Assembly: GCA_028825045.1 (NCBI GenBank)
Contig: JAPKAY010000022.1
Span: 1-57,680, forward strand
DNA length: 57,680 nucleotides
Direction of reading: 5' to 3'
Source of the DNA: Halioglobus sp.
GTDB taxonomy: Bacteria; Pseudomonadota; Gammaproteobacteria; Pseudomonadales; Halieaceae
Every line of letters begins with the position of its first letter. The first letter of the stretch is position 1. The notes under the pieces were generated by a model. It searched no databases. It was not told where the DNA came from and saw only the letters and a list, made by a program, of their open reading frames with translations. Shown here one piece after another: positions 48,541 through 56,663 of this stretch. Made by a program: the position numbers and the translations under genes.

Positions 48541-49140
48541 TTATTCCTGACTATGGTTTCCAAAAAGGCTGTGATCTATGAGTTCGCAAAAGCTGTGGAT
48601 TGCCATAGCGTGTATTTCCACTACAAGCGACTGTCTCGCTGCATTGACTCGCAATTCAACATCTTCTTCGCGAATGAGTGTGCCCAATTCACCATCCTGG
48701 GTGTTCGACACGACAATGACTCCCATGTTCCTTTCGTGGGCAGTCTGCACCGCCCGCAGCAGGTTGCCCGCGCCCTCCGAACTATTGATGCAGACTAAAA
48801 TATCGCCGGCTTGCCCTAGTGCGCGTAGCTGGCGGGAGAAAATATCGTTGATACTGCTGGACTGGGCGATAGCGGTCACGCTGGCACTGTCATTCCCCAG
48901 TGTCAGGGCGGGAAGAGCGGGCCTGTCGGCCTCAAAGCGATCAAGCAGATAGCTGGCAAATAGTTGTGCCAGCACTGCATCCACGCCATTGCCGCAGGTG
49001 ATAATTTTTCGATCACCCACTAATGCGCTGGCCATCAGTGCGCTGCCTCGCTCTATGGGTTCGGCAAGATCATCGACTGACATGGCGATGGTTTCGATAG
49101 TGCTCTGGAAATTGTTGGCAATGATCTGGTAGTAATCCAT
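48541..49140 (-). CDS. diaA: SIS-domain protein DiaA (GmhA-like)
   Basis: A 199-residue protein with a single SIS fold. The segments IITCGNGVDAVLAQLFASYLLDRF, GDILVCINSSEGAGNLL and MAIHSFCELIDHSLFG are typical. In E. coli DiaA binds DnaA and helps timely initiation at oriC; the fold is the same as sedoheptulose-7-phosphate isomerase GmhA. Position between yraN and dolP favours DiaA. The usual SNSG of sugar isomerases reads INSSEG here, which suits a non-catalytic role, but this is inference. Confidence 0.88.
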   Translation of the reverse strand: MDYYQIIANNFQSTIETIAMSVDDLAEPIERGSALMASALVGDRKIITCGNGVDAVLAQLFASYLLDRFEADRPALPALTLGNDSASVTAIAQSSSINDIFSRQLRALGQAGDILVCINSSEGAGNLLRAVQTAHERNMGVIVVSNTQDGELGTLIREEDVELRVNAARQSLVVEIHAMAIHSFCELIDHSLFGNHSQE

Positions 49141-49164
49141 GCGGTCGGGTCCGGCTCTAGAATG

Positions 49165-49524
49165 TCAGGCAGTGAATGCGCTTCGGATCCATCGCATCCG
49201 TGGTTCGGTCCCGAATTGTGGGGGCTCGAAGGCGATTACGTCAAATCGGCAGGGCATGTTCGCACACTGCGGCCTGCACTGCAGGAAGAGTTGCGCTGTT
49301 TTTACGATACGCTGTTGCTTGCGAGCGGTTACCGAGCCTGCGGCGCCAGCGAATTTGCGGTTACTGCGCGCCCTGACTTCCAAAAAGACGACCTGTTCGC
49401 CGTCCTGGGCAATGATGTCGATTTCTCCCGTTTTTCCCCGGAAGTTACGTTCCAGAAGACACAGGCCGCTCTGCTGTATCAGGGTCGCCGCCCTATCCTC
49501 GTAATCGTCGCCTAAAAATTTCAC
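49165..49524 (-). CDS. yraN: YraN/UPF0102 nuclease-fold protein
   Basis: A 119-residue protein of unknown role with the UPF0102 fold, related to restriction-type nucleases. The segment RNFRGKTGEIDIIAQDGEQVVFLEVRAR holds the E-x-D...ExK-like site (the family Lys is Arg here). A GTG start gives MKFLGDDYEDRAATLI. It lies between lpoA and diaA, the conserved position, 41 bases from lpoA. Confidence 0.92.
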   Translation of the reverse strand: MKFLGDDYEDRAATLIQQSGLCLLERNFRGKTGEIDIIAQDGEQVVFLEVRARSNRKFAGAAGSVTARKQQRIVKTAQLFLQCRPQCANMPCRFDVIAFEPPQFGTEPRMRWIRSAFTA

Positions 49525-49565
49525 GGGTCACCGCGCTGTCTTTTGCTCAGGGTTGCTCAGTGTAG

Positions 49566-51380
49566 CTACTGAGCCTTGAGGACGCCCCCATCCAAAGTGG
49601 CCGCAGAGAGCTCCCGGTGAATGCGCAGGTTCGGATCCATGCTCAACAAGCCGGTGTTCCCGCGCAGCAGGGCGTCAGCTCCGCTCTGCAGGCGGCCGAA
49701 TTCGGATTGCAGTAAAAAGGCGTCTGCGCCCAGGGCATTGAGCTGTGTGTAATCACCTGACCCGTTGCCGCCCGCGGCAATAGCCAGTCGTAGTTCCGGA
49801 TTGGCACCCAGAAGCCACGGTGTCTCTACCAGGTGAATTCCCTCCAGGTCGCGATTGCGTTCGTCAGGGATGCTGCTGTAGATAGTGGAAATGCCGTAGA
49901 CGGGTAGGTTGCCGGCGTAATGAAAAGCCAATAGTGGTTTGATAGAGCTGGCCTCGTAAGCATTTCGGCTGAGGAGAAAAACGACATCCGGGTCGAGTCG
50001 ACGGCGAGGTATGGACTCGATGTTGGTGCCCAGCATACGGCGAATGTTGCCGGCTCTTTGTTCACTTGCATCGAGGGAGAGCACGGACTTCACACTGCTG
50101 GAGTACTCATCGGGGTTGTTGTAGGTGGCACTGCTGGCAATACTGCCACCCAGAGCTATCCATCGCTGTTTAAGGGCGCTTTCCACTTTTGCCCCCCAGT
50201 CGCCGTCGGGGCGAATAATGATAGCCCGGCGTGCACCTTGGCCAAATGCGATTTCAGCCACGCGCTGCGCTTCGTCTTGCGGTGCCAGTGAGAGTTGCAC
50301 TAGAGCGCTTCCAGAGGCCGGCAATACCGGGTCAATGCGGTTGAGCGCCAGGATGGGTATGGGTCGCTCAAGCAGCGTGGCAACGTCTGCCAAAGCGGAT
50401 TTGCTCAGCGGGCCAATGGCAATGCCAGCACCCTGGCTGACGGCGTAATCGTAGGCGCTGCTGGCGGTAGGGTAATTTTCTACATCAAGGATCAACAGTT
50501 CATAGGATGGGCCGCCATTGTCGCGTGCGGAGTAATAGGCCGCCAGGTAGCCGTCCAGAACCGCTTTGCCAGGCCGTGCCAGTTTTCCGCTCAGGGGCAG
50601 TAATATGGCAACTTTACCTGTCCGGGTTGGAGATGCCTGTAAGTAATCCAGTCCGCCTGGTAGCGGCGCAGTCGCAGGGTGGCCGGGGTGATTGTTGCGC
50701 CAACGCGACAGCTGGGCGGGCAGTGAGGAAGGGGCGCCGCGGGAGATTAGTGCGAGGTCCAGCCATCCCTGCCATTGCGGAATCATTGTGACTCGTCGCG
50801 CGGCCAGTAATTCCGTCTCGTTCTCACGTTCCAGGTTGCGCCACACATTGCGCTTCCAGGCAGCGGAGTAGTCTGATGGGGCTGTGCGTAGAAGTTCGGT
50901 TGCCAGGAGCGCGCTCTGGAGCCAGTCCCCTTGCATTTCCAGAATGTAGGCCTTGAAACTCAGCATGCGATAGCGCAGTGCAGGGTCAACATTGGGATGA
51001 TTCATCTTTTCGAGCTTCGCCAGTGCCGCGGCCTGATTACCCCGAAGAAAGGCGATGCGGGCCTGCAGGTAGGTGATGTAGGCTCGGTCGTTGGGCGTCG
51101 ATGCGGTGTCGGCTAACGCTTGCAGTGTGACACTGGCCTGCATCCAGTCAAATTGAGAAAGAGCCTGCTCTGCAGCATTGAACGCTTCACTATGGGAGCT
51201 GGCAGGCAGGGTGAGCGAAATCCTCTTTTTCTGCGCAGACTGATGACTTTCAGGAAGCGGTGTCGTGGGCTCTTTGGGTTTCTTCTGCGGTTTATCGGCG
51301 CAACCCCAGAGCAGTAAGGTCAGAAGAATAACGGTCACTGCACGAACGCGGTGGTCTTGACTGGAACTGGGTTCTCTCAT
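49566..51380 (-). CDS. lpoA: Penicillin-binding protein activator LpoA
   Basis: An outer-membrane lipoprotein that reaches through the periplasm to activate PBP1a. It has 604 residues from the ATG at 51380; a TTG at 51395 is less likely. The signal is RAVTVILLTLLLWGC with lipobox LWGC, followed by a Pro/Lys-rich linker (DKPQKKPKEP). The N-terminal part is TPR-like and helical; the C-terminal part (about 270-590) is a periplasmic-binding fold, with KVAILLPLSGKLARPGKAVLDGYLAAYY and PDVVFLLSRNAYEA. It is divergent from rsmI, as in E. coli. Confidence 0.94.
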   Translation of the reverse strand: MREPSSSQDHRVRAVTVILLTLLLWGCADKPQKKPKEPTTPLPESHQSAQKKRISLTLPASSHSEAFNAAEQALSQFDWMQASVTLQALADTASTPNDRAYITYLQARIAFLRGNQAAALAKLEKMNHPNVDPALRYRMLSFKAYILEMQGDWLQSALLATELLRTAPSDYSAAWKRNVWRNLERENETELLAARRVTMIPQWQGWLDLALISRGAPSSLPAQLSRWRNNHPGHPATAPLPGGLDYLQASPTRTGKVAILLPLSGKLARPGKAVLDGYLAAYYSARDNGGPSYELLILDVENYPTASSAYDYAVSQGAGIAIGPLSKSALADVATLLERPIPILALNRIDPVLPASGSALVQLSLAPQDEAQRVAEIAFGQGARRAIIIRPDGDWGAKVESALKQRWIALGGSIASSATYNNPDEYSSSVKSVLSLDASEQRAGNIRRMLGTNIESIPRRRLDPDVVFLLSRNAYEASSIKPLLAFHYAGNLPVYGISTIYSSIPDERNRDLEGIHLVETPWLLGANPELRLAIAAGGNGSGDYTQLNALGADAFLLQSEFGRLQSGADALLRGNTGLLSMDPNLRIHRELSAATLDGGVLKAQ

Positions 51381-51455
51381 GCTATGCTTCACCAACAGGT
51401 TAGTAAGTCTTTAAAAATCGGGACACGCAAAGTGTCGACATTATAAGGGGAAATT

Positions 51456-52301
51456 TTGGATTCCGGGCTTTATGTTGTGGCAACACCCATTGGTAACTTC
51501 GGTGATATGTCACAGCGAGCGATTGAGGTGCTGAAGTCAGCTGACCTTATCGCGGCGGAGGACACGCGCCACAGCCAGCGATTGTTGCAGCATTTTGCAA
51601 TTGATACGCCCACCATGTCATATCATGACCACAGTGATGAGCGTGCATTGCATCGAATAGGCGCATGCCTTGAAGGTGGTGGCAGTGTCGCATTAGTCTC
51701 CGATGCTGGCACGCCTCTAATTTCAGATCCCGGGTATCGGCTGGTGCGCTACGTGCAGGACAGGGGCTTTGCTGTGCGACCGGTTCCCGGTGTTTGCGCC
51801 GCAATTGCCGCCCTCAGCGTGTCCGGCCTGCCGACAGATCGATTTCTCTACGAGGGCTTTTTGCCAACGCGCGAGGGTGCCAGAGTCAATCGGTTGACCG
51901 CCCTGGCCGGGGAATCCGTCACGCTGATCTTCTATGAGGCGCCACATAGAATCGAAGCCTCCCTGGGCTCTATGATTCAGGTATTGGGTGCAGAGCGAGA
52001 GGCCGTGTTAGCGCGGGAAATTACCAAGCTGTTCGAGACGATCAAGCGCGGCACATTGGCCGAGCTACAGCACTTTGTAAGCAGTGACAGCAACCAGCAG
52101 AAGGGTGAGATTGTATTGATCGTGGCCGGCGCACCCAAAAATGCGACAACGGTGAGCCCTGATGTGGCTGCACTACTATTACGCCTAGCACAGGAATTGC
52201 CTGCGAAACAGGCGGCGGCAGTCGTGGCAGACTGCTCCGGCCTGCGTAAAAAGCTGCTGTATGAGTATTTAATCGCTGAGAAGAATAGCCGCGTAGAATA
52301 G
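51456..52301 (+). CDS. rsmI: 16S rRNA 2'-O-methyltransferase (C1402)
   Basis: It methylates the ribose of C1402 in 16S rRNA, partnering with RsmH, which methylates the base of the same residue and is encoded 1.4 kb downstream. It has 281 residues. The start is TTG with AAGGGG five bases ahead. Signatures are GLYVVATPIGNFGDMSQRA, IAAEDTRHSQRLLQHF, SDAGTPLISDPGYRLV and PSGxxA-like GVCAAIAALSVSGL. The SAM-binding MraW-unrelated tetrapyrrole-methylase fold is normal for RsmI. Confidence 0.96.
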   Translation: MDSGLYVVATPIGNFGDMSQRAIEVLKSADLIAAEDTRHSQRLLQHFAIDTPTMSYHDHSDERALHRIGACLEGGGSVALVSDAGTPLISDPGYRLVRYVQDRGFAVRPVPGVCAAIAALSVSGLPTDRFLYEGFLPTREGARVNRLTALAGESVTLIFYEAPHRIEASLGSMIQVLGAEREAVLAREITKLFETIKRGTLAELQHFVSSDSNQQKGEIVLIVAGAPKNATTVSPDVAALLLRLAQELPAKQAAAVVADCSGLRKKLLYEYLIAEKNSRVE

Positions 52302-52393
52302 GGAAGAGAGGTGGTCGCGGATAGTAGATAAAGGCGACCGGTCTCCCCCGCGCCATCTAAAGACACACTCATCTGCTAGCCGTCGCGGTTCAC

Positions 52394-52422
52394 TTGCGCT
52401 GCGCACAGTGACGGCGTAGTCT
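52394..52422 (+). promoter_or_regulatory. Probable rnpB promoter
   Basis: TTGCGC (52394-52399) and TAGTCT (52417-52422) are 17 bp apart, and the RNA 5' end at about 52430 is eight bases past the -10 box. The GC-rich discriminator TGGCGCCG fits stable-RNA control. Consensus evidence combined with the position of the RNA. Confidence 0.55.
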
Positions 52423-52429
52423 TGGCGCC

Positions 52430-52778
52430 GAGTCGGTCAGACGATCGCTTCCTGGCAGCGTTTACGTGGTTCGGGGGGAGGAAAGTCCGGGCTCCATAGG
52501 GCAGAGTGCCAGGTAACGCCTGGGGGGCGAGAGCCTACGGAAAGTGCAACAGAAAGGATACCGCCTGGTTCGCCAGGTAAGGGTGAAAAGGTGCGGTAAG
52601 AGCGCACCGCGCGGCTGGCAACAGGCGTGGCGATGGTAAACCCCACTCGGAGCAAGACCAAATAGGAATCCGTTAGCTGTGGCCCGCAGTGGATTCGGGT
52701 AGGTCGCTACAGGCAGGTGGTGACACCTGTCGCAGATGAATGATCGTCCACGACAGAACCCGGCTTATCGACCGACTC
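52430..52778 (+). ncRNA. rnpB: RNase P RNA (bacterial type A)
   Basis: The catalytic RNA of RNase P, which trims tRNA 5' ends. About 349 bases. The 5' GAGTCGGTC pairs with the 3' GACCGACTC to form P1. The universally conserved blocks are intact: GAGGAAAGTCCGGGCTCC (P4 region, 52479-52496), the AGGGTGCCAGGTAACGCC-type block at 52504-52521 (here AGAGTGCCAGGTAACGCC), AAGGGTGAAAAGGTGCGGTAAGAGCGCACCG (52579-52609), AGCAAGACCAAATAGG and GACAGAACCCGGCTTA near the 3' end. Overall order matches E. coli RNase P RNA. It lies between rsmI and mraZ as in Pseudomonas. Confidence 0.97.
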
Positions 52779-53121
52779 ACTAAATTCTTATGGGTGAAAA
52801 TTGCGCGTCCCGGCCTTGCCGGCGCGGGTCGATTTCACTGGCGCCGGGCACCTGGCGCGTTCTTGCTTCCATTCAGGGCGCCTACTCAGGGTGGCCTGCC
52901 AATCGAAAATTGCAGAACTTCACACTAATTAGACTCATAGAGACTAAAAAACTTTATCTTTATAATTACATAGCCTTGAAGTTAATGTAAATCATTAGGA
53001 AGTCAATTTACCAGACTGTTTTAACGCATTATTCTCCCCCATATTATTCCCCCACCTTGACCTAATTTCCACTAAAGTCGCCCTAATTCGCTGATATTAC
53101 AACGTTTTTTAGACATTGCTT
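52779..53121. other. Non-coding interval between rnpB and mraZ promoter, AT-rich
   Basis: No supported gene. The first 130 bases are GC-rich and include small inverted repeats (CCGG/CCGG near 52813; GCGCC/GGCGC near 52840-52858), without a T run that would make a clear terminator. From about 52915 to 53110 the sequence turns strongly AT-rich, unlike anything else in the window. It contains an imperfect direct repeat ATTATTCTCCCCCA / ATTATTCCCCCA (53028-53041, 53043-53054). Short open frames across it have no family resemblance. Confidence 0.6.
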
Positions 53122-53123
53122 GC

Positions 53124-53153
53124 TTGACACTTTCTCGATTGCAGACCTATAGT
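53124..53153 (+). promoter_or_regulatory. Strong sigma-70 promoter of the dcw cluster (Pmra)
   Basis: A perfect -35 TTGACA (53124-53129) and -10 TATAGT (53148-53153) with an 18-bp spacer. The AT-rich stretch just upstream could act as an UP element. The predicted start is near 53160, at the beginning of the MraZ-type box array, about 70 bases before the mraZ GTG. Confidence 0.8.
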
Positions 53154-53162
53154 GTTGGCAAG

Positions 53163-53197
53163 TGGAGAGAAGTGGGATTTTTTGGCTTTATGTGGGT
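53163..53197 (+). promoter_or_regulatory. MraZ operator: four TGGNN boxes at 10-bp period
   Basis: TGGAG (53163), TGGGA (53173), TGGCT (53183) and TGGGT (53193) lie on one strand, each separated by exactly five bases. In E. coli MraZ binds TGGGN direct repeats with 5-base spacers in its own promoter region and represses the dcw genes. Two boxes match TGGGN exactly and two carry A or C at the fourth base. Another TGGGG at 53216 is out of phase and overlaps the mraZ ribosome binding site. Confidence 0.75.
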
Positions 53198-53227
53198 TAA
53201 AAGGCCAAATATGAGTGGGGAATAGCC

Positions 53228-53683
53228 GTGTTTCGCGGAGTACAGCATATCAACATGGACGCCAAGGGGCGGCTGGCAATGCCAGCGCGTCAGCGCGAGC
53301 CATTGCACGCCGAATCAGCGGGTCGGATTGTCGTCACCATCGATACTCAGGCCGCCTGCCTGGTTATTTACCCGCTGCCAGAGTGGGAGAGGATTGAGAA
53401 GGACATTCAAAACCTGCCTGCACTGAAACCCGCCGTGAAACGCTTTCAGCGACTGATGCTGGGTTACGCCACTGACCTGGAGTTGGACGGCAATGGCCGA
53501 TTGCTGCTGCCCCAACCCCTGCGTGACCACGCACAACTGGACAAGAAACTGGTGCTGGTTGGTCAGGGTAATAAATTGGAACTGTGGTCCGAGGCGCTAT
53601 GGCTGGCGGAGCGCGATCAGGCGCTGCTCGATTCGGGCCCCGAGGCCGAATTGCCTGACGAATTAATGTCGCTGACGCTCTAG
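53228..53683 (+). CDS. mraZ: Transcriptional regulator MraZ
   Basis: An AbrB-like DNA-binding protein that controls the division and cell wall cluster. It has 151 residues. The two MraZ half-domains each carry the DxxxR motif: MDAKGRLAMPARQRE (about 10-24) and LDGNGRLLLPQPLRD (about 85-99). The GTG start at 53228 is five bases after GGGGAA and gives MFRGVQHINMD. It is followed at once by rsmH. Autoregulation through the upstream box array is likely. Confidence 0.96.
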   Translation: MFRGVQHINMDAKGRLAMPARQREPLHAESAGRIVVTIDTQAACLVIYPLPEWERIEKDIQNLPALKPAVKRFQRLMLGYATDLELDGNGRLLLPQPLRDHAQLDKKLVLVGQGNKLELWSEALWLAERDQALLDSGPEAELPDELMSLTL

Positions 53684-53692
53684 GTGACCTCT

Positions 53693-54610
53693 ATGCATCA
53701 AACAGTGTTGTTGCAAGAGGCGGTGAAGGCTCTGGTAACGCACCCCGATGGGTTCTATGTGGATGGCACTTTCGGTCGGGGCGGGCACAGCCGCTGCCTG
53801 TTGGAGTGTCTCGATGAGCGTGGCCATGTGCTGGCCGTTGATAAAGATCAGACAGCCCAGTTGGCGGCACAACAGTTGATAGAGGGTGAGCCCCGGTTTG
53901 AGTTTTTCCACGGGTCTTTCGCTCAGCTTCCCCATCAACTGCGTGGGATGGGGATCGACGCAGTTGATGGCATTTTATTGGACCTGGGCGTATCCAGCCC
54001 GCAGCTGGACGACGGTGAGCGGGGGTTCAGCTTTATGCAGGATGGCCCTCTGGACATGCGCATGGACACAAGTTGTGGTGAAACGGCGGCCCAGTGGCTG
54101 TCCCATGCCCAGCTACAGGATATTACTACGGTGCTAAAAGAGTATGGCGAGGAGCGCTTTGCGCGTCGAATCGCAGCGGCGATTATCGCGGCACGCGAGA
54201 CATCTCCTATCGAGACTACCGGCCAGCTGGCGCGTGTTGTCAGCGAAGCCAATCCGCGTTGGGAAAAACACAAGCACCCTGCCACTCGTTCCTTTCAGGC
54301 TATCCGCATCAAGGTCAATCACGAAATTGAAGATCTGCAGGCGCTGTTATCTGGCGCGCTGGATATGTTGCGTATAGGGGGTCGCCTGGTGGTGATCAGT
54401 TTCCACTCGCTCGAAGACCGTCTGGTCAAACGTTACATGCGAAATATGGCGCGCGGCGATGCACTTCCTCGAGGTGTGCCGGTAACAGACGGAGCACTTA
54501 ACAGGCGCATGCGATTAATAGGAAAGGCGATTAAAGCCAGTGAGCAGGAAGTTGCGGGCAACGTTCGTGCTCGCAGCGCGATCATGCGCGTCGCGGAAAA
54601 AATTAGTTAA
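53693..54610 (+). CDS. rsmH: 16S rRNA N4-methyltransferase (C1402)
   Basis: It adds the N4 methyl to C1402 of 16S rRNA, the same residue modified by RsmI. It has 305 residues from ATG 53693 (AGGTGA six bases ahead); a GTG at 53684 directly after the mraZ stop is the alternative. Motifs are HQTVLLQEAVKAL, the SAM loop YVDGTFGRGGHSRCLLE, GILLDLGVSSPQLDDGERGF, and the C-terminal VVISFHSLEDRLVKRYMR. Confidence 0.97.
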   Translation: MHQTVLLQEAVKALVTHPDGFYVDGTFGRGGHSRCLLECLDERGHVLAVDKDQTAQLAAQQLIEGEPRFEFFHGSFAQLPHQLRGMGIDAVDGILLDLGVSSPQLDDGERGFSFMQDGPLDMRMDTSCGETAAQWLSHAQLQDITTVLKEYGEERFARRIAAAIIAARETSPIETTGQLARVVSEANPRWEKHKHPATRSFQAIRIKVNHEIEDLQALLSGALDMLRIGGRLVVISFHSLEDRLVKRYMRNMARGDALPRGVPVTDGALNRRMRLIGKAIKASEQEVAGNVRARSAIMRVAEKIS

Positions 54611-54636
54611 ACAATAAAATAAGTAGGGCAGATAGC

Positions 54637-54951
54637 GTGGTAAATAGCAGGGTGGTAAGCGCGACCGTGTGGCGTGGGGCCGGGAGTGAGCTGGTCGCTT
54701 GCAATGCTGTCCTGGTAATGCTGGTTGTATTGTCCGCCTTCGCCATTGTGCACTCTACCCATGCCTGCCGCGCGCTGTATGCCAAGCTGCAGGTTCTGGA
54801 GTCTTCTCAGTGGTATCTGCAGGAGGACTATGGGCGCTTGTTGCTGGAACAAAGCACCTGGGCCTCGCACTACCGTGTTGAAAAAGTCGCTCGTGGCGAG
54901 CTGGGAATGGTGGCGCCTGATCTGAATCATTTCAAGTTGGTTCCACAGTGA
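54637..54951 (+). CDS. ftsL: Cell division protein FtsL
   Basis: A 104-residue bitopic protein of the divisome FtsQLB complex. One membrane helix (NAVLVMLVVLSAFAIVHST, about 24-42) is followed by a periplasmic leucine-zipper-like coiled coil (RALYAKLQVLESSQWYLQED) and the conserved VEKVARGELGM end. The start is a GTG with AGGG upstream. Its stop overlaps the ftsI GTG (GTGA). Confidence 0.93.
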   Translation: MVNSRVVSATVWRGAGSELVACNAVLVMLVVLSAFAIVHSTHACRALYAKLQVLESSQWYLQEDYGRLLLEQSTWASHYRVEKVARGELGMVAPDLNHFKLVPQ

Positions 54952-56663
54952 AGCCCAATATCCGACAGTCGCTATCCCACTGGCGCTTTTATGCCGTAGT
55001 GGGGATCCTGTGCTGCCTTCTGGTGCTGCTGGTTTCGCGAGTGTTTTCTCTACAAATATTTGACTATGAATTCCTCCAGGGTGAGGGGGCGATGCGCTCC
55101 GTTCGCACCGCTGAAATACCTGCCTATCGCGGGGTGATTACCGATCGGCGCGGTGAGCCGCTGGCGGTAAGCACACCGGTGGTATCGATCTGGGCTAATC
55201 CGAAGGTACTCAGAAATTCAGATCGGTTAGAAGAGTTGGCGCAGGCGCTGGGTATGGAGCTGACCGGATTGCAGGACAAGCTGTCCCGCTATAAAAATAA
55301 GCAATTCATGTATTTGCAACGGCACCAGGTGCCGGAAGTCGCTCGAGCCGTTCTTGAAAAAAAGATTGCAGGTGTTTACGGCGAGAGAGAATACAGACGC
55401 TTTTATCCCGCTGGTGAGGTTGCTGCACAGCTGGTGGGATTAACCAACCTGGATGGCCAGGGGATAGCAGGTCTTGAGCTGGCGTACAACGAATGGTTGC
55501 AAGGTACGCCGGGAAAGAAAAAATACATCAAGGATCTGCATGGGGAAGTGGTGCGTGATATTGGCGTACCAGTGGTGGCGCAGCCGGGAAAAGATCTCAC
55601 TCTGAGTATCGACCTGCGCCTCCAATTTATTCAGCACCGACAACTACAACGTGCGGTCACCGCCTTGGGTGCAGAGTCTGGAACTGTGGTGACACTGGAC
55701 AGTCATACCGGCGAAGTGCTCGCCATGGTCAACTACCCGGTTTACAACCCCAATGGCCAAAAGGGAGGTAGTGCTGCGGGTATGCGCAATCGCGCCATGA
55801 CCGATGTATACGAGCCGGGCTCTACAATGAAATCGCTGACGTTGGTGGCTGCATTGGAAAGTGGCCGATATACACCTGACACAATAATTGACACCTCGCC
55901 CGGTCGCATCCGGGTGGGTCCTAAAGTCTACCCCGATCCGCGCAATTATGGCGAGATTAGCGTGACCCGGGTACTGCAGAAATCCAGCCAGGTAGGGGTT
56001 ACCAAGATTGCCCTTGATCTGGGCCATGAACCTATCTGGGAGGTTTTCAATCGATTTGGTATCGGGCAATCTCCCGGTACTGGTTTCCCGGGCGAAAGTG
56101 CTGGAGAGCTACCCAATCGACCGCGCTGGTATGCAACGGATAAAGTCTCCCTGGCATTTGGCTACGGCATTACCGCAACACCGCTGCAACTTGCCAATGC
56201 CTATACGGTGTTTGCTAATGGTGGCGTACAACGTCCGGTTTCACTGCTGGCCCTGGAGGGTGAAGTTCCAGCGGGTAAGCGAGTGATCTCCCGGGCGACT
56301 TCTATTCAGATTCTGAACATGCTGCACGCTGTGACTTCCGATGATGGAACAGCACGTAGGGCCCGTGTTCCCGGTTACCGGGTCGGTGGAAAAACGGGCA
56401 CTGTGCACAAAGTCGGCCCCAGCGGTTACGAGAAGCACAAATATGTGGCTCTGTTTGCGGGAATCGCACCCATCGACAATCCACGCATCGTTACTGTGGT
56501 TGTGATCAATGATCCGCAGGGTGAACGCTACGGTGGTGGCGCTGTGGCCGCGCCGGTATTTTCTGAAATAACAAGTGATGCGCTGCGTATCCTCAATATA
56601 CCGCCGACAGAAATTGGCAGTGTCGAAGTTGCCGCAACAATCGAGCAAGGAGGTCCTGCCTGA
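54948..56663 (+). CDS. ftsI: Septal peptidoglycan transpeptidase FtsI (PBP3)
   Basis: The class B penicillin-binding protein that cross-links septal wall with FtsW. It has 571 residues. One membrane helix (about 13-35, VVGILCCLLVLLVSRVFSL), a pedestal domain (AEIPAYRGVITDRRGEPLAV), then the transpeptidase domain with the active Ser in GSTMKS (Ser292, Lys295) and KTG at 482-484. The middle motif reads Ser346-Ser-Gln348, where Ser-Xaa-Asn is usual. The GTG start overlaps the ftsL stop, and the stop overlaps the murE ATG. Confidence 0.95.
   Translation: MKPNIRQSLSHWRFYAVVGILCCLLVLLVSRVFSLQIFDYEFLQGEGAMRSVRTAEIPAYRGVITDRRGEPLAVSTPVVSIWANPKVLRNSDRLEELAQALGMELTGLQDKLSRYKNKQFMYLQRHQVPEVARAVLEKKIAGVYGEREYRRFYPAGEVAAQLVGLTNLDGQGIAGLELAYNEWLQGTPGKKKYIKDLHGEVVRDIGVPVVAQPGKDLTLSIDLRLQFIQHRQLQRAVTALGAESGTVVTLDSHTGEVLAMVNYPVYNPNGQKGGSAAGMRNRAMTDVYEPGSTMKSLTLVAALESGRYTPDTIIDTSPGRIRVGPKVYPDPRNYGEISVTRVLQKSSQVGVTKIALDLGHEPIWEVFNRFGIGQSPGTGFPGESAGELPNRPRWYATDKVSLAFGYGITATPLQLANAYTVFANGGVQRPVSLLALEGEVPAGKRVISRATSIQILNMLHAVTSDDGTARRARVPGYRVGGKTGTVHKVGPSGYEKHKYVALFAGIAPIDNPRIVTVVVINDPQGERYGGGAVAAPVFSEITSDALRILNIPPTEIGSVEVAATIEQGGPA
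56647..56654 (+). promoter_or_regulatory. Full-length Shine-Dalgarno for murE inside ftsI
   Basis: AAGGAGGT, a perfect eight-base match to the 16S rRNA 3' end, lies eight bases before the murE ATG at 56663 and within the last codons of ftsI. It fixes the first of two adjacent ATG codons as the start and suggests strong independent loading of ribosomes despite the stop-start overlap. Confidence 0.8.

Noticed and set aside
52790..52990. Open frame of 66 codons between rnpB and mraZ
   Set aside because: It crosses the GC-rich to AT-rich boundary, has no ribosome binding site and no family-like segment.
53028..53054. C-rich direct repeat as a possible CRISPR or integration site
   Set aside because: Only two imperfect copies with a one-base gap; no spacers, no integrase and no tRNA end.
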